A stretch of 24,385 bases of DNA, from the IMG/VR virus record IMGVR_UViG_3300042988_000624, positions 1-24,385 of that record. One strand, 5' to 3'. Source of the stretch: a virus. Shown here piece after piece: positions 21,204 through 24,385 of this stretch; position 1 is the first letter of the stretch; each line of letters opens with the position of its first letter. The notes under the pieces were generated by a model. That model was not told the DNA's origin. It worked only from the letters and a program-made list of their open reading frames with translations, and did not search any database. A program made the position numbers and the translations under genes.

Positions 21204-21734
21204 ATGGACCCAATCGAAACTTTAGCTAAACCCAACATCTTAGAACACTTGCCCATCTTCTTGGGACTTGGCGCTGTCATTTTCGGAGCCCTGTACTTTA
21301 TCATCCGTAAGGTGTTTGCTCTCTATAATACCGCGAAGGAATTTATCGCACACGCAGTGGACGAGAAGATGCCCGCTTCCATCGTTACTGCGCTGGAAGA
21401 CAGAGCCCCCGCTATCTTTGATAAGGTTGTGGCAGAACGACTAGCCAAGCATGAAGAGGTTGAGGAGTTAAAGCTTGAGAAAGCTTTGCATGCCCTCAAG
21501 GAAGAGTTTGACATCGACCGCGAAAAGCGCGACGAGAAAATCGCCAGTAGTCTTGCAGACCGCACCACTACGCTCGATAAGGGGCAGGCTGCCATCATGG
21601 AGAAGTTAAGCGGAGTGGATAACCGAGTCCAAGTTGTGCAGCTTAGGCTGGAAACCCATGAGGCTCGTATCAGCGCAGTAGAACAGGTTGTACGGGGGCC
21701 ACTGAAGGCGGCATCCAAGAGGCGAAAGAGGTAA
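21204..21734 (+). CDS. Membrane-anchored coiled-coil protein
   Basis: This 176-aa protein starts at ATG 21204. One membrane helix is seen at about 17-36 (IFLGLGAVIFGALYFIIRKVF). Residues 60-165 form a long charged helix with heptads (EEVEELKLEKALHALKEEF, MEKLSGVDNRVQVVQLRLETHEARISAVEQ), and the end is very basic (ASKRRKR). The topology is type II- or III-like, with the coiled coil probably in the cytoplasm. It heads a three-gene plus-strand membrane cassette. A lysis role (holin partner or spanin-like) is possible; a membrane scaffold is an alternative. Confidence 0.75.
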   Translation: MDPIETLAKPNILEHLPIFLGLGAVIFGALYFIIRKVFALYNTAKEFIAHAVDEKMPASIVTALEDRAPAIFDKVVAERLAKHEEVEELKLEKALHALKEEFDIDREKRDEKIASSLADRTTTLDKGQAAIMEKLSGVDNRVQVVQLRLETHEARISAVEQVVRGPLKAASKRRKR

Positions 21735-21737
21735 GTC

Positions 21738-22022
21738 ATGTGGAAGATAGCACAGACCATCCTTGCCCCACCAGAGCGTAAGCTGTACGTGGCGTCAGTC
21801 ACCGCTTTATGCATCCTAATCATCTTTGGTGTAACGGTTTATCACCCGCCAGCGATTGAAGCGATGAAAGTCGCTTGCGAATGGCTTGTGTTTTTGGCTG
21901 CCAGCTTCATGGGCGGTAACGCTCTTACCGCTTTTGCGAATCGTGGACAGACTGTATCTAGAGTGAATACAGTCAAGACCACTACAAGTAGAGTGAATAC
22001 CGACAGCGGAGAAAACGGATAA
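21738..22022 (+). CDS. Two-span membrane protein, holin-like size
   Basis: This 94-aa protein starts at ATG 21738, 3 nt after the previous stop, with AGAGG upstream. Two hydrophobic helices are visible: about 17-35 (YVASVTALCILIIFGVTVY) and about 45-66 (VACEWLVFLAASFMGGNAL). The C-terminal tail is Thr-rich and contains SRVNT twice. The size and two-span topology are those of class II holins. No endolysin is in the window, so the lysis assignment stays tentative. Confidence 0.7.
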   Translation: MWKIAQTILAPPERKLYVASVTALCILIIFGVTVYHPPAIEAMKVACEWLVFLAASFMGGNALTAFANRGQTVSRVNTVKTTTSRVNTDSGENG

Positions 22023-22441
22023 TGACCAAAGAAGAAATGAATTTCTGGACCGGCGTTGTCTTGATGTCCACCGGCGCTATTTGGCTTGCGTGGGAGATCA
22101 TCCTGATCGTTGGTCGCGGTAAGGGCCAGGATTGGGACACCATCTCTATGTTCACGACCAATGGTGCCCTGCACCTGTCCGCGCTCCCCGTATTCTGGGG
22201 AATCCTAGCCGGTCACCTGTTCCTCAACACCCCTATGAATAACGATCCGCCCCTAGGCTTTCAGTCATGGTGGATCTGGGTTGTCGTCCTAGCTCTATTC
22301 GGGGTGTCTGACGCCTTCTTCTATAACACTCCTAGAGAGAATCTGCCTGGGTTCTTCCGCCTTGTCCGCACTCCGTTCTTCGGGCTGATGGTAGGGCTTG
22401 CCAGTGGGTTCCTTAGCTGGCCACAGCGCATCTCATGGTAG
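22022..22441 (+). CDS. Four-span membrane protein
   Basis: This 139-aa protein starts at ATG 22022, overlapping the previous TAA by one base. Four hydrophobic segments are visible: about 9-31 (WTGVVLMSTGAIWLAWEIILIV), 47-66 (ALHLSALPVFWGILAGHLFL), 84-102 (WWIWVVVLALFGVSDAFFY) and 116-134 (TPFFGLMVGLASGFLSW). It is Trp-rich. No family is recognised. It closes the membrane cassette and ends one base before the convergent gene at 22442. Confidence 0.72.
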   Translation: MTKEEMNFWTGVVLMSTGAIWLAWEIILIVGRGKGQDWDTISMFTTNGALHLSALPVFWGILAGHLFLNTPMNNDPPLGFQSWWIWVVVLALFGVSDAFFYNTPRENLPGFFRLVRTPFFGLMVGLASGFLSWPQRISW

Positions 22442-22636
22442 TTAAGTGCTGATGGGAATGCGGATTCCGCACCGGTACGCCAGTGCGGCCTCTCTAGCTA
22501 AATAGACTGAGCCTGGGTCGTTCATATTGAGGGCGCGACAAACCTGATAGGCTACCTCTTTAGCCTCGACACACTTGGGGCAGAGTGTAAGCCACGCCTC
22601 CTTAACTTCGCCGCATTGGCATTCGGTATCGCTCAA
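22442..22636 (-). CDS. Small zinc-ribbon-like protein
   Basis: This 64-aa protein starts at TTG 22636, overlapping the upstream TGA (TTGA), with AGGGGG about 6-7 nt before. N-terminal cysteines CQCGE and LCPKC form a CxC-x9-CxxC zinc knuckle. A helical segment follows (EVAYQVCRAL, YLAREAALAYRCG). No in-frame ATG is available, and the TTG is supported by the ribosome site and overlap. It is the last gene of the RNA-ligase transcription unit. Confidence 0.68.
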   Translation of the reverse strand: MSDTECQCGEVKEAWLTLCPKCVEAKEVAYQVCRALNMNDPGSVYLAREAALAYRCGIRIPIST

Positions 22637-22809
22637 AACTTGCCCCCTCTGATCTGGAAGATCAGGGCGTCGATGATGGTGTCGGCCTCCTTGACAGCTT
22701 TGGTCAGCCTAGTGTTGGTTTCTCTGGCATGAACAACGTCTGCCTCAAGCTGACGACACAGGCCGCGCAGTGTCTCTACCTCTTTACAAAGGCTGTCGTA
22801 GTCTCTCAC
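22633..22809 (-). CDS. Small coiled-coil protein
   Basis: The chosen start is GTG 22809 (58 aa), which overlaps the RHH stop as GTGA and has a GGGGG site 5-6 nt upstream. The longer ATG at 22899 would overlap the RHH gene by 94 nt. The sequence is a helical heptad pattern (CKEVETLRGLCRQLEADVV, RLTKAVKEADTIIDALIFQI). No motif is recognised. It probably cotranslates with the RHH gene and may oligomerise. Confidence 0.65.
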   Translation of the reverse strand: MRDYDSLCKEVETLRGLCRQLEADVVHARETNTRLTKAVKEADTIIDALIFQIRGGKF

Positions 22810-22979
22810 TTGACCCCCGGAAACTGCTGTACTGTGGGCAGCGCAATACCCCATGACTTCTGGATCAGCCAGGACAGGCTGCGATCCTGACGGACGCACT
22901 CCTGCTCCATGATCTCTCTCATGTCGCTGGGGATGTAGATTGAAACCTTCCGCTTAGAGCCTCGCGTCTTGACTGTCAT
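22806..22979 (-). CDS. Ribbon-helix-helix DNA-binding protein
   Basis: This 57-aa protein starts at ATG 22979 with AAGGAA 5 nt upstream. It has an RHH layout: a basic strand (KRKVSIYIPSDM), helix 1 (REIMEQECVRQ) and helix 2 (SLSWLIQKSWGIAL). The DRSLSW..QKSW pattern resembles a small family I associate with Myxococcota and related bacteria. It would dimerise through the ribbon to bind an operator. It lies 22 nt after the RNA ligase stop, so it is probably a cotranscribed regulator of this unit or of early promoters. Confidence 0.75.
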   Translation of the reverse strand: MTVKTRGSKRKVSIYIPSDMREIMEQECVRQDRSLSWLIQKSWGIALPTVQQFPGVK

Positions 22980-23001
22980 GTTCTTCCTTTCGGTGTTGGT
23001 A

Positions 23002-24093
23002 TTACTTCTCTAGGTAAGCCATCAACTGATCGATTTGCATGTCTGCGAGAAACTGACGAGCCGTGTCCACGCGGTTATCGAGCTTCTGGAACAGGAAGGC
23101 GGGACAAGCACCATCCTTGGCATAGACCGCAAACTGCTTGCGGCTCAATAGGTACCCCAGGTTCCGCTCCCGGTCTTTGATGCAATCCCACTCGTACTCC
23201 ATCTGCTCCACAAGACGGGTGTATTTCTCCTTGAGAGCCAGGAACCGCTCCTTAAACTCAGGGAAGTAAGTAAGGAATTCCTCGCTCTCGTTCTTGCGGA
23301 TAATCTCCACCAGCCGCTTCGGGCTGGCCCCAACGGAATCCTTAAGATGGTGCAGGGCGACGTACTGGGGATGCTTCACCTTCACCCGGTTGTACTTACC
23401 ATCGACCACCACGTAGCCCTCAAACCGCTGGCCGTCCAGCTTATCGAAGGACGCCAGGACATCCTCAAAGGAGGACATCGGGAAGGTCTGGGCCAAGGGA
23501 AAATTCTGGCCGTCATAGGCAGGGTTAAACTCCTGGCCACTCTCTACATGACGCACGCCAATCAGCGTGAGCTTGGGCTCCATGTGAGGCACGACCACCA
23601 TGTTGTAGGGGGACGTAAGCTCAAACATGTAATTGAAGTTGGGGTCGAGGTACTTACCTTGCAGCTTGGTGGCGTGGAACGTATCCCAGAAGAGGGTGGC
23701 GAAATCCATGGGCCACGCATTGACGTTGCCAGCCGCGTCAGGGTTGCCAGAAGAGGAGACATGCCAATCGTCCTGATAGTAGTACATCGTCATCAGGGAG
23801 CCGTCCAGCTTCTCCTGAATGCGGGCCGTAGACCAATCGATGGGCGCAGCCAGTTGCTCGCCCAGGTTGAAAAACTTGTCGAACGGACGGCACACCACGT
23901 TCCAGCCATTTTCAGAGTCGAGAATAACGCCACGGCACTCGCGAACCAGTGGCTCCGTAAAGGGGCTGTTGATCTGGTCGTACTTGAAAAGGTAGAGGCT
24001 GGACAGCCGCTCAGATCGGGTGACCTTGATAGCGTACTGGTTGGTCAGGCCCTCAATGGTGCCGCCGTTGCGGAGATAAGCTTGAAGGAGCAT
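23002..24093 (-). CDS. RNA ligase, T4 Rnl1 type
   Basis: This 363-aa ATP-dependent RNA ligase joins 5'-phosphate and 3'-OH RNA ends. The motifs lie where they do in T4 Rnl1 (374 aa): motif I EKLDGS with Lys95, motif III FELTSPYN with Glu158, motif IV EGYVVV with Glu225, and motif V VKVKH with Lys238 and Lys240. ECRGVIL (52-58) is also typical. The helical C-terminal domain is present. I place the start at ATG 24093: the promoter occupies 24101-24129, so the upstream in-frame start at 24129 cannot be on the transcript. Only 7 nt separate the -10 box and this ATG. It may repair tRNA cut by host defence nucleases. Confidence 0.92.
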   Translation of the reverse strand: MLLQAYLRNGGTIEGLTNQYAIKVTRSERLSSLYLFKYDQINSPFTEPLVRECRGVILDSENGWNVVCRPFDKFFNLGEQLAAPIDWSTARIQEKLDGSLMTMYYYQDDWHVSSSGNPDAAGNVNAWPMDFATLFWDTFHATKLQGKYLDPNFNYMFELTSPYNMVVVPHMEPKLTLIGVRHVESGQEFNPAYDGQNFPLAQTFPMSSFEDVLASFDKLDGQRFEGYVVVDGKYNRVKVKHPQYVALHHLKDSVGASPKRLVEIIRKNESEEFLTYFPEFKERFLALKEKYTRLVEQMEYEWDCIKDRERNLGYLLSRKQFAVYAKDGACPAFLFQKLDNRVDTARQFLADMQIDQLMAYLEK

Positions 24094-24100
24094 ACAGAGG

Positions 24101-24129
24101 AGTATAGCAAACCAAAGTGAAAAGGGCAA
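24101..24129 (-). promoter_or_regulatory. Leaderless promoter for RNA ligase, overlapping a terminator
   Basis: On the minus strand: TTGCCC, 17 nt, TGC-TATACT, then 7 nt to ATG 24093. The -35 hexamer is the distal arm of the terminator hairpin of the upstream gene. Confidence 0.72.
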
Positions 24130-24147
24130 GGACCGAAGTCCCTGCCC
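24117..24147 (-). terminator. Intrinsic terminator with C(UUCG)G tetraloop
   Basis: On the minus strand, a 10-bp stem (one G-U pair) closes a UUCG tetraloop with a C-G closing pair, followed by TTTTCACTTT. Arms are 24124-24133 and 24138-24147. It begins 3 bp after the stop codon of the nucleotidase gene. Confidence 0.88.
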
Positions 24148-24149
24148 TC

Positions 24150-24385
24150 TTAAGCCACTTCCTTGATTAGCGCGGCTTCGATCTGTTCCCAGGCACCGGT
24201 AAGGTTCTTGTAGTCTTCGCCCCGGATATCCGCAGCGTAGTCCCCGTTATAGGGATAGGTCACGGTCACCGTCTTGCCCTGCGGGTGCCGCTCCTTCCAC
24301 GCCTTGAGGTTCTTGATGGCGTCGTCAATGAAGACATCGCCATGCACCATCCCCTTGTGGTAAACGAACGACTGATGCTTCCGGT
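24150..24385 (-). CDS. HAD-family nucleotidase, C-terminal part (gene runs off the window)
   Basis: The frame is open to the right edge, so the N-terminus (with the DxD motif) lies outside. The visible 77 residues contain GDVFIDDAIKNLKAW, the acidic motif IV of HAD phosphatases, followed by a strand and TYPYN, as in 5'(3')-deoxyribonucleotidases. These remove phosphate from deoxynucleoside monophosphates. A 3' phosphatase of an RNA-repair enzyme is a weaker alternative, prompted by the neighbouring RNA ligase. An internal ATG at 24350 is not the true start because the frame reads sensibly upstream of it. Confidence 0.72.
   Translation of the reverse strand, partial: RKHQSFVYHKGMVHGDVFIDDAIKNLKAWKERHPQGKTVTVTYPYNGDYAADIRGEDYKNLTGAWEQIEAALIKEVA

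Noticed and set aside
22810-22899. Longer N-terminus of the coiled-coil gene from ATG 22899
   Set aside because: It would overlap the RHH gene by 94 nt, while the GTG at 22809 gives the usual GTGA coupling with a ribosome site.
23347-24120. 257-aa plus-strand reading frame
   Set aside because: Antisense to the RNA ligase, which has correctly spaced motifs I to V.
24094-24129. Longer RNA ligase start at 24129
   Set aside because: The extra 12 codons coincide with the promoter and terminator sequence, so they would not be on the transcript. T4 Rnl1 motif spacing also fits the shorter form.
1-24385. CRISPR array, tRNA genes, insertion sequences or integrase/attachment sites
   Set aside because: I saw no regularly spaced repeats, cloverleaf-like sequences, transposase motifs or integrase. 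A tRNAscan or CRISPR-finder run would settle this.

Overview
The window is a piece of a tailed bacteriophage genome with a contractile tail. A long tail sheath gene (16241-18751) is followed directly by a tail tube gene (18765-19229). Upstream of them on the plus strand lie neck, connector and accessory virion genes. Genes are packed with 1-14 nt overlaps, there are no rRNA or tRNA genes, and GC is moderate (roughly mid-50s %, by eye). The host cannot be named from the window. Two weak clues are leaderless promoters, which are frequent in Deinococcota and Actinomycetota, and a small ribbon-helix-helix protein that resembles proteins I associate with Myxococcota. These clues do not agree with each other.

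Layout. (1) 1-4063, plus: four virion-cluster genes and a 32-aa membrane peptide. (2) 4053-8525, minus: an early block with radical SAM enzyme, Cys4 protein and ATP-dependent DNA ligase; an operon of four small proteins; and three separately promoted small genes, one an HTH protein. (3) 8596-19229, plus: a 556-aa protein whose N-terminus resembles a Cas10/GGDEF-type palm domain, an HK97-gp10-like neck protein, a connector-like protein, a 1257-aa multi-zinc-cluster protein, sheath and tube. One minus gene (11035-11394) interrupts this run. A strong terminator follows the tube gene. (4) 19302-21161, minus: an eight-gene operon with winged-helix protein, 24-aa membrane peptide, MazG-like pyrophosphohydrolase, deaminase-fold protein and small zinc or membrane proteins. 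(5) 21204-22441, plus: three membrane proteins, possibly lysis-related. (6) 22442-24385, minus: T4 Rnl1-type RNA ligase, RHH regulator, two small proteins, and the 3' end of a HAD-family nucleotidase running off the right edge.

Regulation is the most striking part. Minus-strand (presumably early) units start at sigma70-like promoters, TTGACA-like, 17 nt, then TGCTATAAT or a variant. The -10 box usually ends only 6-9 nt before the ATG, so the first gene of each transcript should be leaderless or nearly so. Internal genes use Shine-Dalgarno sites and stop/start overlaps. Plus-strand (presumably late) genes lack these promoters. Six of their upstream junctions carry AATCTT, usually preceded by C or T, and one palindrome at 11401-11427 places this hexamer exactly 6 nt before two divergent ATGs. 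I propose AATCTT as a phage late-promoter element.

Non-genic stretches are all short (under about 125 nt) and are described as promoters, leaders or terminators. No CRISPR array, insertion sequence, tRNA or origin was seen.
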